This document shows, piece by piece, positions 50,102 through 58,855 of a DNA stretch of 64,000 nt. Each line of letters starts with the position of its first letter. Positions within the stretch are counted from its first letter, which is position 1. The position numbers and the translations under genes were made by a program. The notes beneath the pieces are model-generated. The model saw only the letters and a list, made by a program, of their open reading frames with translations, did no database searches and was not told the origin of the DNA. This stretch comes from Nocardia lijiangensis NBRC 108240 (lineage in GTDB: Bacteria; Actinomycetota; Actinomycetes; Mycobacteriales; Mycobacteriaceae), in assembly GCF_001613045.1 (NCBI RefSeq), contig NZ_BDBP01000020.1, positions 50,295-114,294 on the forward strand. Reading direction: 5' to 3'.

Positions 50102-50551
50102 TCAGTCCCCGCCGCCCGCTCCCACCGCCAGCGCCGTCGTGACGACGGTGGACAGCGGAGGGAGCGTGTCGCCGCGGCTCGGTGGAGTGACCCAGAAGCA
50201 CCCTTCCCGGGTCCACCGGCCGAGCCCCGTCGGCAACATCACTGCACTGCCGATGGCAGGTATTCCGATGTCGAGACGATTCAGCACCTCCAGTACTTGT
50301 GCGCCGGGACGGCTGTCCGGCTCGGCCAGGAAACTCCAGCGGATCTGCCTGGCCAGCATGGGACCCCTCGTCCCCTGCTGTTCCAGTGCCGCCCTGACCT
50401 TTTCGGCCCGGGCCGTCGGCAGGTGTACGACACAGACTCGGCCGCTGATGGGCAGCATCACGAAACCGCCACGTTCGGTTACCGGTAGCCCGTACTCGTG
50501 TCGGTAGAAGGCCACCCAATCTTCGACTGTCCTGAGTTTCTCCACGTTCAC
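50102..50551 (-). CDS. small regulator-linked protein divergent from XRE-TPR
   Basis: 149 residues from GTG 50551, with GAGGAG five bases upstream. The frame has VEKLRTVEDWVAFYRHEYGL, RGGFVMLPISGRVCVVHLP, PMLARQIRWSFLAEPDSRPG and RWTREGCFWVTPPSRGDTL. This is the style of small proteins with a bifunctional DNA primase/polymerase N-terminal-like relic or a regulator partner, but no active-site residues stand out. It is divergent from the XRE-TPR gene with a palindrome between, so the two are probably co-regulated. Function unknown. Confidence 0.6.
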   Translation of the reverse strand: MNVEKLRTVEDWVAFYRHEYGLPVTERGGFVMLPISGRVCVVHLPTARAEKVRAALEQQGTRGPMLARQIRWSFLAEPDSRPGAQVLEVLNRLDIGIPAIGSAVMLPTGLGRWTREGCFWVTPPSRGDTLPPLSTVVTTALAVGAGGGD

Positions 50552-50709
50552 AGCCACTCCTCGCCTCCTGCTACCAGATTCGGGCCAGTGACCGCGACGC
50601 GGCATCGCCCCCATGCGCGCCTTCCACTGCCAATCCGCTGCCTTTGGCCGGGCGAACCTCGCTCACCGCGGTCGAGCCACGCAGCAGCCCATAGCAATTG
50701 CGAATTATC

Positions 50710-50725
50710 TGTGGCCGTAGCCACA
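50710..50725. promoter_or_regulatory. TGTGGC-CGTA-GCCACA palindrome in divergent promoter region
   Basis: Perfect six-base halves in the 220-base divergent region, 46 bases before the XRE-TPR start. A candidate autoregulatory site for that protein. Confidence 0.65.
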
Positions 50726-50771
50726 AAGCCCTCGTACCCTGGATGAAGGTTCGTGCGGAAGGGATGACACC

Positions 50772-52160
50772 GTGGTCCGGCACTGGTCAGGTAGGGAGAC
50801 CCGCGCCCTTCGCGATGCCAAGCGGATGAGCATCCGGGAATTCGCGGCGCATCTCGGTGTCCACGAACGCCTGATTTCCAAGTGGGAGGCGGGGGGCGGT
50901 CGAGTCCATCCGCGGCCGGTCAACCAAGCCGCGCTCGACACATCCCTCGCCAGGTCCGACGATGTTGTGCGGGCACGGTTTGCAGCGCTGATCGGCGAAC
51001 CGCCGATCGATGGACCTGCCGGTTGCGACGTGCGTTCCGCTGCGGGGACGCGCGCCAAATATTCGAGCGACGCGGACCTCCTTGCTCTCATAGACGCCGG
51101 TGCGATGAGAGGTGATGCGTTAGCAGCGATTTCGGAGAGGGATCTGATCATGGCGGCTGCCCACGAGGCCAGCGAACACGCAGGCCGGGCCGAGAGCAGC
51201 AATGTGGGTGCGACCACGTTGGAACAGCTCGACGCCGATGTCACGCGCATCGCGAACGATTACGTGCACATCCCGCCGGTTCCGATGATGGTGGAGATGC
51301 TTCGAGTGCGGCGCCGGGTGTATCGACTGCTGGAGGGTCATCAGCGCCCGGCCGACACCAGCCACCTCTACCTGCTCGCGGGCACGCTGTCCGGCCTGCT
51401 CGCGAACGCCAGCACCGATCTCGGTTACCTCGACGCGGCGGGTGAGCAGGCCAGAGCGGCCTGGGCCTACTCCGAGCTATGCGGGCACAACGGGCTACGC
51501 GCCTGGACCCGCGGCATGCACGCGCTGATCGAATACTGGTCGGAGCGTCCGCGCCGGGCGGTGCTGCTCGCGCAGAGCGGACAGGATTTCGCCGAATCGG
51601 CGACCGCGAAGGTGCGGCTGCTCAATATCGAGGCCAGGATCTGGTCCAAGATCGGCAGCGCCGCCGACACCGATCGCTGCATCCGCGCCGCCGACGAAGT
51701 GCGCGAGCTGGCCGCCACCGACAACCTGCACGACGAGATCGGTGGCGTCTTCGGGTTCCCCGACGCCAAGGCCCAGTACTACGCGGGCGCCACCTATATC
51801 CATCTCGGTCAGGCCGAGCCCGCGCTGGCCGCCACCGAACGCGCCATCGACCTCTACGCCAACGGCCCCTCCGAGAAACGCTCCTACGGCGCCGAGGCGC
51901 TGGCGCGGGTGGACTGCGCGGCCGCGCATCTGATCAACGGCAGCCTCGACGGCGCGGCCGAGGCGCTGAGCCCCGTGCTCGGCTTGGCCGAAGACAAGCG
52001 CATCGCCCAGCTCGAGGAGCGGCTCACCGGGGTGCGCCGACGAATCGCCAAGCCCGCCTTCCGCGACGCCGTCGAGGCCCGTTTACTGGACGAACGCATC
52101 GAGGAGTTCTGCGGGGCGACCGCCGCAAAGGGCATCCCGCCTGGGAATACCGCACCCTGA
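50772..52160 (+). CDS. XRE-family regulator with tetratricopeptide-like repeats
   Basis: 462 residues from GTG 50772. The HTH is RETRALRDAKRMSIREFAAH then LGVHERLISKWEAGG. A linker with PPIDGPAGCDVRS is followed by about 300 residues of helical TPR-like repeats (LLAGTLSGLLANASTDLGYL, AWTRGMHALIEYWSERPRRA, TYIHLGQAEPALAATERAI). This layout is typical of large actinobacterial signal-sensing regulators that bind peptides or small molecules. It ends 36 bases before the aminotransferase, but no functional link is clear. Confidence 0.8.
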   Translation: MVRHWSGRETRALRDAKRMSIREFAAHLGVHERLISKWEAGGGRVHPRPVNQAALDTSLARSDDVVRARFAALIGEPPIDGPAGCDVRSAAGTRAKYSSDADLLALIDAGAMRGDALAAISERDLIMAAAHEASEHAGRAESSNVGATTLEQLDADVTRIANDYVHIPPVPMMVEMLRVRRRVYRLLEGHQRPADTSHLYLLAGTLSGLLANASTDLGYLDAAGEQARAAWAYSELCGHNGLRAWTRGMHALIEYWSERPRRAVLLAQSGQDFAESATAKVRLLNIEARIWSKIGSAADTDRCIRAADEVRELAATDNLHDEIGGVFGFPDAKAQYYAGATYIHLGQAEPALAATERAIDLYANGPSEKRSYGAEALARVDCAAAHLINGSLDGAAEALSPVLGLAEDKRIAQLEERLTGVRRRIAKPAFRDAVEARLLDERIEEFCGATAAKGIPPGNTAP

Positions 52161-52195
52161 CGCGGCCGGTAAAGCCCTTGCGGGGGGATGGCACC

Positions 52196-53452
52196 ATGGG
52201 ACGGGTGAGCCCGAGTCATCTACCCCATCGCCCGCCGCGCGCTCTGGAGCAGTCCACGAAGCTACAGAACGTCGTCTACGAGATCCGTGGACCGGTACAC
52301 GCGCATGCGGCACGGCTGGAGGCGGAGGGCCACCGCATCCTCAAGCTGAACATCGGCAATCCGGCGCCCTTCGGTTTCGAGGCGCCCGACGTGATCATGC
52401 GCGACATCATCGCGGCGCTGCCCTACGCCCAGGGCTACTCCGAATCCAAGGGCATCCTGTCGGCTCGGCGCGCCATCGTGACCCGCTACGAGCTGGTGCC
52501 GGGCTTCCCCGAGCTGGATGTGGACGACGTCTACCTGGGCAACGGCGTCTCCGAGCTGATCACGATCACCATGCAGGCGCTGCTGGACAACGGCGACGAG
52601 GTGCTGATTCCGGCGCCGGACTATCCGCTGTGGACGGCGATGACCAGCCTGGCGGGCGGCACCCCGGTGCACTACCTGTGTGACGAGTCCAACGGCTGGC
52701 AGCCCGACGTAGCCGATATCGAATCCAAGATCACCAGCAAGACCAAGGCGCTGCTGGTGATCAATCCGAACAACCCGACCGGCGCGGTCTACTCGACCGA
52801 GGTGCTCCAGCAGCTGGTCGACCTGGCTCGCAAGCACCAGCTGCTGCTGCTCGCCGACGAGATCTACGACAAGATCCTCTACGACGACGCCAAGCACATC
52901 TCGCTGGCCAGCCTCGCGCCCGACCTGCTGTGCCTGACCTTCAACGGCCTGTCCAAGGCCTACCGGGTCGCCGGATACCGGTCGGGCTGGCTGGCCATCA
53001 CCGGTCCGAAGGACCATGCCGCGGGCTTCCTGGAGGGCATCGACCTGCTCGCTTCCTCCCGGCTGTGTCCGAATGTCCCCGCGCAGCACGCCATTCAGGT
53101 CGCGCTCGGCGGACACCAGAGCATCGAGGACCTGATCCTGCCGGGCGGGCGGCTGCTCGAACAGCGCGACGTGGCGTGGGAGCGGCTGAACATGATCCCC
53201 GGTGTGTCCTGCGTCAAGCCGAAGGGTGCGCTCTACGCGTTCCCGCGGCTGGATCCGAATGTGTACGAGATCTACGACGATTCGAAGCTGGTCCTCGATC
53301 TGTTGCTGCAGGAGAAGATCTTGATGGTGCAGGGCACCGGCTTCAACTGGCCGAACCACGACCATCTGCGGATCGTCACGCTGCCGTGGGCGAGGGATCT
53401 CGCGGTCGCGATCGAGCGCTTCGGCAATTTCCTGGCGAGCTACCGACAGTGA
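52196..53452 (+). CDS. aspC: aminotransferase class I (alanine/aspartate type)
   Basis: 418 residues from ATG 52196 (GTG 52205 also possible). PLP fold type I markers are LNIGNPAPFGFEAPDVIM, YSESKGILSARRAIV, INPNNPTGAVYSTEVLQQLV, LADEIYDKILYDD (Asp and Tyr near pyridine N) and TFNGLSKAYRVAGYRSGW, with the Schiff-base Lys. It is close in sequence to the enzyme called AspC in M. tuberculosis and AlaA in E. coli, which transaminates pyruvate/alanine or aspartate with glutamate. The mycobacterial name is used; actual substrate preference is not shown by sequence. Confidence 0.9.
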   Translation: MGRVSPSHLPHRPPRALEQSTKLQNVVYEIRGPVHAHAARLEAEGHRILKLNIGNPAPFGFEAPDVIMRDIIAALPYAQGYSESKGILSARRAIVTRYELVPGFPELDVDDVYLGNGVSELITITMQALLDNGDEVLIPAPDYPLWTAMTSLAGGTPVHYLCDESNGWQPDVADIESKITSKTKALLVINPNNPTGAVYSTEVLQQLVDLARKHQLLLLADEIYDKILYDDAKHISLASLAPDLLCLTFNGLSKAYRVAGYRSGWLAITGPKDHAAGFLEGIDLLASSRLCPNVPAQHAIQVALGGHQSIEDLILPGGRLLEQRDVAWERLNMIPGVSCVKPKGALYAFPRLDPNVYEIYDDSKLVLDLLLQEKILMVQGTGFNWPNHDHLRIVTLPWARDLAVAIERFGNFLASYRQ

Positions 53453-53548
53453 TCTGCGTCGCGGGCCTTTGACCCCGAATCGCCCTGCTTCTGGGCCTGA
53501 AACATACCGAATGTATGAATAGAAGCGAGTTTTGAAGACTAGCTAGCG

Positions 53549-53565
53549 CAAAAGTGCGACTTTTG
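53549..53565. promoter_or_regulatory. CAAAAGT-GCG-ACTTTTG inverted repeat before the 6C-like RNA
   Basis: Perfect seven-base halves with a GCG centre directly before TACAGT (53568-53573), a -10-like hexamer. It lies where a -35/spacer would be, so it may be an operator for the RNA promoter. A CATAC/GTATG repeat lies at 53503-53517. Confidence 0.5.
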
Positions 53566-53589
53566 TGTACAGTGGCTTCTGGCACTTCG

Positions 53590-53725
53590 AGTGCCCGGTC
53601 GGGTTGCCTACCCCCCCTGGGCAACCTGGCCTCGGGTTCGGCCGCCTACCCCCCTGGGCGCCGGCCTGCGGGCGGCGGAGACATCCCCCTGCTCTCCGCC
53701 GCCCCCCCGGACCGCCTCCCCGCGT
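53590..53725 (+). ncRNA. 6C-like structured RNA
   Basis: Hairpin 1 is GGTTGCC (53602-53608) pairing with GGCAACC (53620-53626) around TACCCCCCCTG. The same CCTACCCCCCTGGGC core recurs at 53645-53659, in a weaker stem with CGCC/GGCG. A third stem GGCGGCGGAG (53671-53680) with CTCCGCCGCC (53694-53703) has a loop holding CCCCC. Two stem-loops with six or more cytosines define the 6C RNA motif of actinobacteria. A promoter-like TACAGT sits just upstream. The strand is chosen so that the C-rich loops are in the RNA. Exact ends are estimates; 53726-53989 shows no gene. Confidence 0.75.
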
Positions 53726-53989
53726 TTCAGGCCAGACTCAGGTGCGTGGTGATTTGCGTTGGCGGCCTGCGGTAGGTGCGTGGTTTGGTTAGCCCGTACC
53801 CGGTGAGTTACCCGGATCTTGCGAGATCAGTTGTTGCTTCTCGCTGGTCCCTTGTGTACCCGATGGTGCTTGGCCGCCTGATCTTGAAAACGACATCCTT
53901 TATGCTCGGCACCGCGCAGCTGCCTCGGGTCAGCCGGTCCTGTCGTCCGGCACGAGCACCCGTGGCTACGACGGACAAGTAGGAGCCCG

Positions 53990-55270
53990 GTGACCGACCA
54001 CCATCATCACCACCACCACGACCACTCCGGCCCGATCGCGATCGGCGCCACCGCCGCCCGCGTCGTGGTCGGACTGCTGACCGTCATCGGCTTGCTCACC
54101 GTCGTCGCCACCATCGCGCTGTGGCCGAGCAGTCAGGCCGTCGAGATCCCGCTGCCGATGCAGAACGCGGGCGGCGGCGCGGTGGAGACCGAGGCGGGCA
54201 CGGTCGTCGTGCAGGATGTCGGGCCGTGCGGCAGTCCCTCCCTCGGCAAGGTGTTCGCCGACAAACCCGAGGCCCCCCGCGCCAACACCTACACCTGTCA
54301 GCGCAGCCTGATCACCATCGACTCCGGTCCACACCAGGGCAACAAGACGCTGCTCGAAATCGCCCCCGGCCCAGGACAACCCGACCTGCGCGCCGGTGAC
54401 GAGATCCGCCTGGTCCGGCAGACCGATCCGGCCGGCACTCCGCTGTACTCCTTCGAGGACTACTCGCGCGGGCTTCCGCTGACCCTGATCGTTGTCGCGT
54501 TCGTCGTGGTGATCATCGCGGTGGCGCGCTGGCGCGGCCTGCGCGCGCTGATCGGTCTGGGGTTCGCGTTCGCGGTGCTCGTGATGTTCCTGCTGCCCGC
54601 GCTGCTGGACGGCAAGCCGGCGATCCCGGTCGCGCTGGTGGCCGGGTCGCTGATCCTCTACGCCGTGCTGTATCTCGCGCACGGCGTCAATCTGCGCACC
54701 AGCTCGGCGTTGCTCGGCACACTGACCTCGATGCTGCTCGCCGCGGTGCTGTCCTGGCTGGTGCTCGAGATGACCCAGCTCACCGGCCTTTCCGAAGAGC
54801 AGAACACCAATGTCGCCACCTACCTCGAGCACGTCAGCATCACCGGCCTGCTGCTCGCCGGCTTCATCATCGGCTCACTCGGTGTGCTCAACGACGTCAC
54901 CATCACCCAGGCCTCGGCCGCCTTCGAGCTGGCCTCGCTGGACGAATCCGCTTCGCGCCGCGAGGTTTTCGCCGCGACCATGCGGGTCGGCCGGGACCAC
55001 ATCGCCAGCACCGTCTACACCCTGGTGCTCGCCTACGCGGGTGGCGCGCTCCCGCTGCTGCTGTTGTTCAGCGTGGCGGGGCGCTCGATGCGTGACGTCT
55101 TCGTCGGTGACGCGGTCGCCATCGAGATCGCGCGGTCGTCGGTCGGCGGTATCGCGCTCGCCCTCTCGGTGCCGTTGACCACGGGCATCGCGGTGTTGCT
55201 CGCCCGGCCGTTCGGCGGTAGGAAGACCCCGGCGCCCGCGCCGCGGCACGGTCGGCACTCGCGCGTCTGA
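53990..55270 (+). CDS. YibE/F-family multi-pass membrane protein
   Basis: 426 residues from GTG 53990. The His-rich start MTDHHHHHHHDHSGPIAIG is followed by one membrane segment, then a periplasmic-type region of about 100 residues with two Cys (VGPCGSPSLG, TYTCQRSLIT). Seven or more membrane segments come next (LTLIVVAFVVVIIAVARWRG, SSALLGTLTSMLLAAVLSWL, SITGLLLAGFIIGSLGVLND). The YibE/F motif LGVLNDVTITQASAAFEL is present. Function of the family is not established. The natural His cluster could bind metal. An upstream region with the C-rich RNA precedes it by about 260 bases. Confidence 0.88.
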   Translation: MTDHHHHHHHDHSGPIAIGATAARVVVGLLTVIGLLTVVATIALWPSSQAVEIPLPMQNAGGGAVETEAGTVVVQDVGPCGSPSLGKVFADKPEAPRANTYTCQRSLITIDSGPHQGNKTLLEIAPGPGQPDLRAGDEIRLVRQTDPAGTPLYSFEDYSRGLPLTLIVVAFVVVIIAVARWRGLRALIGLGFAFAVLVMFLLPALLDGKPAIPVALVAGSLILYAVLYLAHGVNLRTSSALLGTLTSMLLAAVLSWLVLEMTQLTGLSEEQNTNVATYLEHVSITGLLLAGFIIGSLGVLNDVTITQASAAFELASLDESASRREVFAATMRVGRDHIASTVYTLVLAYAGGALPLLLLFSVAGRSMRDVFVGDAVAIEIARSSVGGIALALSVPLTTGIAVLLARPFGGRKTPAPAPRHGRHSRV

Positions 55271-55277
55271 GCGGCGG

Positions 55278-56714
55278 TCAGCGCGGAGGGGGCGGCGGCG
55301 CGGGGAAGGGGAAGACCTCGGGTGGGATGGTCGGCACCACGATCGGCGGGAGGCCGGGGACCACAATGGTGTTCGGACCCTGGGTGGTCGGCGCAGGGGT
55401 GGTCGTCTGACGGCGCGGCGGCGGCGCGACGGCCGACGCCTCGGTCTCCGTCGTGGTGGCAGGCGCCACCGCGATCTGCGGATCGAGGGTGGTGGTGCGC
55501 GGCACGCCGCTCGGCGAGACCGATGTCGAGCCCTCGCTGCTCTGTGAATCCCGTTCCAGGACTTGGGGTCCGTAGCCGAGGCCGAGGCCGATCGCGGCGA
55601 CCACGGCCAGCGCGCTGACGGTCAGCACGGCGCCGTTCAGTTCGCGCTTCTCGCGGCGGCGCGGGTTGGCGGCCAGCCAGTCCTGCCCGAGACCGTCGAT
55701 GTCGTCGAAATCGTCCGGCTGCGCGTTGCTCTTCGGACGTTTCGGGCGGCGCTTGGGCGGTGCGGAAAGCCATGCCGGTGAGAGATCCTCGCCGCCGTAA
55801 CCGCCCGCCGCGGGGGCCTGGTTCGGAACCGGGGCGGGCTGGCCGACCGGGGCCGCGGGCCGGACCGGCCGGGCGAGCAGCGAGGCGCCGCGCGCGATGA
55901 CCGTCTCGGGGCTTTCCGGCACGATGACCGGCACGCCCATCCAACGCTCCAGCACCTTGCCGATCAGCGGAATCCGGGCGCAACCGCCGATCGCGAGCAC
56001 GCCGTGCACCGGGCGATCGGAGCGCACGATCACATCGCGGGCCATCCGCGCCGAGGACTCGATGGCCAGCATGATCAGCGACTCGAAGTTCTCCTGCGCC
56101 AGCAGCACCAAGCCCTGCTCGCTGGGCAGCGCGACCGCGGTATTGCTGGACAGCTGTTCCTTGGCCTCGCGGCACAGCGCGTCCAGCGCGGCCAAGCCCG
56201 CCGGGTCCTGCGGGTGCGCGATGCGGCCCGAGGCGATCTGCTGTTCGCGGATCAGCGAATCCAGGTAGTCGCCGCTGATGTCGCTGGTGCGCTCGCTGTG
56301 CCTGACCTCCCTGGTCTGGGTGTCGACCACGCTGACCGAGAGCCCGGTGCTGCCGAGGTCGTACACGACCAGCGAGGAGATGCCTCGGATATCGCCGGTG
56401 GCCTGGGCGAATTCGAGTGCGGCGAAGACCTCGGGCACCAGCTCGTAGTTGGTGATCTGCTGCCGCGCCATGGCGGCGCGCACCGACCTGGCCTGCTGTT
56501 CGCTGCGGTAGGCGATCGCGGTCGCGCCGATCTGGTGCGTTGCCATTGTGACGCCGACCGCCTCGGCGGCCAGTTCCTCGGTGCGGTGCTGGGTTACCGG
56601 AATGGTCTGTAGATCGAAGGCGTCGGGCGTGACATGGCCGGGGGGATTACCGGCGTGCGGTCGCGCCATACGGACAGCGCCGGCCCCCACCGAAACCCCC
56701 AGTACCGAACTCAT
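55278..56714 (-). CDS. Hsp70-like protein with membrane anchor and Pro/Thr tail
   Basis: 478 residues from ATG 56714 (a GTG at 56735 would add seven). It has the actin/Hsp70 ATPase fold: SSVLGVSVGAGAVRMARPHA, SLVVYDLGSTGLSVSVVDT (phosphate loop) and HGVLAIGGCARIPLIGKVLE, with VPESPETVIARGASLLA at the end of the nucleotide domain. A basic Pro-rich linker (PPKRRPKRPKSN) leads to one membrane segment (GAVLTVSALAVVAAIGLGLG) and an extracellular-type Thr/Pro/Val-rich tail. There is no peptide-binding domain of DnaK type. Similar membrane-anchored Hsp70-like proteins occur in actinobacterial envelope or type VII secretion regions; a role here is unknown. Confidence 0.8.
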   Translation of the reverse strand: MSSVLGVSVGAGAVRMARPHAGNPPGHVTPDAFDLQTIPVTQHRTEELAAEAVGVTMATHQIGATAIAYRSEQQARSVRAAMARQQITNYELVPEVFAALEFAQATGDIRGISSLVVYDLGSTGLSVSVVDTQTREVRHSERTSDISGDYLDSLIREQQIASGRIAHPQDPAGLAALDALCREAKEQLSSNTAVALPSEQGLVLLAQENFESLIMLAIESSARMARDVIVRSDRPVHGVLAIGGCARIPLIGKVLERWMGVPVIVPESPETVIARGASLLARPVRPAAPVGQPAPVPNQAPAAGGYGGEDLSPAWLSAPPKRRPKRPKSNAQPDDFDDIDGLGQDWLAANPRRREKRELNGAVLTVSALAVVAAIGLGLGYGPQVLERDSQSSEGSTSVSPSGVPRTTTLDPQIAVAPATTTETEASAVAPPPRRQTTTPAPTTQGPNTIVVPGLPPIVVPTIPPEVFPFPAPPPPPR

Positions 56715-56857
56715 CAGTTGCCTATCTCGTTTCACGCTTCACGACAAAGCGAGTTCGCGTCGGCAATGACGCGAACCGCTCCCGGGACCCTACCGGCGGC
56801 GCTCAGTCGTACACGAGGCAGGCGGGAGGTGTTCCAGCTCGGCCTCGACAGGCAACT

Positions 56858-58180
56858 CTACGGTGTGCCGAGTCCGGCGTATACCCATCCCGCCGCTCTC
56901 CAGGTGGCACGATTGAGACAGTTGCGGCCGTCGATGATCGACCTGCCGCGCACCACCCGATCCAGATCTTCGGGACGCAGCGCCGTGAACTCGTCCCACT
57001 CGGTGAGAACGAGCACCACGTCGGCGCGGTCGCACGCCTCGGCCACCGAGGTCGCGTAGTTGAGGGTGGGGAAGACCCGGCGCGAATTCTCCAGGGCCTT
57101 CGGGTCGTACACGGTCACCACCGCGCCATGCAGCTGGATCATGCCCGCGACGTTCAGCGCAGGCGAATCACGCACATCGTCGGATTCCGGTTTGAAGGCC
57201 GCGCCGAGCACCGCGACATTGGCGCCGAGCAGCGAGCCGCCGCACGCCTTGGCCGCCATGTCGACCACCTTGGTGCGGCGGCGCATATTGATGTTGTCGA
57301 CCTCGCGCAGGAATGCGACGGCGTGATCGGCGCCCAGCTCACCGGAGCGCGCCATGAAGGCGCGGATGTCCTTGGGCAGACAGCCGCCGCCGAAACCCAA
57401 GCCCGCGTTGAGGAATCGGCGGCCGATGCGCGCGTCGTAGCCGAGCGCGTCGGCGAGCACGGTGACGTCGGCGCCGGTCGCCTCGCACACCTCCGAGACC
57501 GCGTTGATGAACGAGATCTTCGTCGCGAGAAAGGCATTGGCGGAGACCTTCACCAATTCCGCAGTGGCCAAATCGGTCAGCAGGAAGGGGACCTCGGCCG
57601 CGATGAGATCGGCGTAGATCTCGCGGACCAGGTCCTCGACCCAGTCCGCATTCTCGCGCCCGCGATCCACACCGAGTACCAGACGGTCGGGGCGCAGCGT
57701 GTCCTGCACGGCGAAACCCTCGCGCAGGAACTCCGGATTCCACGCCACCTCGACCTCGGCGCCCGCCAGTTTCCGCGCCCGCGCGCCGAGCGCGGCGGCC
57801 GTGCCCACCGGAACCGTCGACTTGCCGATGAGCACCGAAGGGCGCTCCAGCATCGGAGCGAGCGTATCCACCACGGCGTGTACGTATTTCAGGTCCGCGG
57901 CGTACTCGCCCTTCTTCTGGGGCGTGCCGACGCCGAGGAAGTGCACCTCGGCGTGCGCGGCGGCCTCCGGATAGGAGGTGGTGAACCGCAGCCTGCCCGC
58001 ATCCAGATTCCGGCGCAGCACCGCCTCGAGGCCGGGCTCGTAGAACGGCACCACGCCGTCGGACAGCTTCGCCACCTTGCCCGGATCGACGTCCACCCCG
58101 ATCACGTCGTGCCCGAGTTCGGCCATGCACGCGGCGTGCGTGGCCCCCAGGTACCCGGTTCCGAAGACTGTGCATCGCAT
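56858..58180 (-). CDS. udgA: UDP-glucose 6-dehydrogenase
   Basis: 440 residues from ATG 58180. MRCTVFGTGYLGATHAACMA (Rossmann GxGYLG), VSANAFLATKISFINAVSEV, LGFGGGCLPKDIRAFM with the catalytic Cys, and VLGAAFKPESDDVRDSPALN are diagnostic. It oxidises UDP-glucose to UDP-glucuronate with two NAD+ for cell-surface polysaccharide. In M. tuberculosis the homologue is next to dcd (Rv0321/Rv0322 as I recall), so the shared neighbourhood here, 7 kb apart, suggests a rearranged ancestral locus. Confidence 0.95.
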   Translation of the reverse strand: MRCTVFGTGYLGATHAACMAELGHDVIGVDVDPGKVAKLSDGVVPFYEPGLEAVLRRNLDAGRLRFTTSYPEAAAHAEVHFLGVGTPQKKGEYAADLKYVHAVVDTLAPMLERPSVLIGKSTVPVGTAAALGARARKLAGAEVEVAWNPEFLREGFAVQDTLRPDRLVLGVDRGRENADWVEDLVREIYADLIAAEVPFLLTDLATAELVKVSANAFLATKISFINAVSEVCEATGADVTVLADALGYDARIGRRFLNAGLGFGGGCLPKDIRAFMARSGELGADHAVAFLREVDNINMRRRTKVVDMAAKACGGSLLGANVAVLGAAFKPESDDVRDSPALNVAGMIQLHGAVVTVYDPKALENSRRVFPTLNYATSVAEACDRADVVLVLTEWDEFTALRPEDLDRVVRGRSIIDGRNCLNRATWRAAGWVYAGLGTP

Positions 58181-58318
58181 GATCGATTGGTAAGCCCCGA
58201 CGATGGCCGCGCCACGTCAGCGAGGCAAGGGTCACGGCAACAGCAGGTGTACAGGTGGAAACAGCCCCCGCTCCGCGGCGGTGAGCTGGGGTGATGCGGT
58301 GCCGCTACCATCGAAGCC

Positions 58319-58855
58319 GTGCGACGACGTTCGGTGACCCGTGCCGTGATCGGCCTCGTCGCGGTGCTCGCTCTCGCGGCGGTCGCGCTGTGGCCGGTCT
58401 ACGTCCGCCCCCGCACCGACCCGCCCGCGGCGGCCGACGCGATCCTGGTCCTCGGCGGCGCGCACGACGGTCGCGAGCAGCTCGGCCTGCGCCTGGCCGC
58501 GGCGGGTTACGCGCCGCGGGTGCTCTTCTCCGACCCCTACGAGTACAGCGCGACGATGAACCGGATCTGTCACGGCGGTTACCGTTTCGACGTCGTCTGC
58601 TTCGACCCGTCCCCGCGCACCACCCGCGGCGAGGGACGCGAGCTGGCCCGCCGAGCGCGCGCCGAAGGATGGCGCCGCGTCATCGTCGTCACCTTCACCC
58701 CACACATCTCCCGCGCCCGCTACATCCTCGAAAAGTGCTGGGACGGAGAACTTCTCTTCATCGACCCCCAACCCGATCTCTCGATCGCCCGCTGGGTTTA
58801 CGACTACGTCTACCAGTCGGCGGGGTATACGAGGGCGTTCTTCGAGGACTGCTGA
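58319..58855 (+). CDS. YdcF/SanA-like DUF218 protein
   Basis: 178 residues from GTG 58319. One N-terminal membrane segment (AVIGLVAVLALAAVALWPVY) is followed by the DUF218 fold: DAILVLGGAHDGREQLGLRL, TTRGEGRELARRARAEGWRR, VIVVTFTPHISRARYILEKC. The domain is thought to act in envelope polymer biosynthesis (ElyC/SanA/YdcF group) outside the membrane. It is divergent from udgA, consistent with an envelope role. Confidence 0.85.
   Translation: MRRRSVTRAVIGLVAVLALAAVALWPVYVRPRTDPPAAADAILVLGGAHDGREQLGLRLAAAGYAPRVLFSDPYEYSATMNRICHGGYRFDVVCFDPSPRTTRGEGRELARRARAEGWRRVIVVTFTPHISRARYILEKCWDGELLFIDPQPDLSIARWVYDYVYQSAGYTRAFFEDC

Noticed and set aside
53554..53775. 73-codon ORF over the C-rich hairpins
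   Set aside because: It covers stable stems with poly-C loops, lacks a ribosome site and has low-complexity Pro/Gly/Arg content. A structured RNA explains the sequence better.
53990..54029. Artificial His-tag or vector sequence
   Set aside because: The His run is encoded by mixed CAC/CAT codons in a complete chromosomal gene with normal flanks; natural His-rich starts occur in membrane metal-related proteins.
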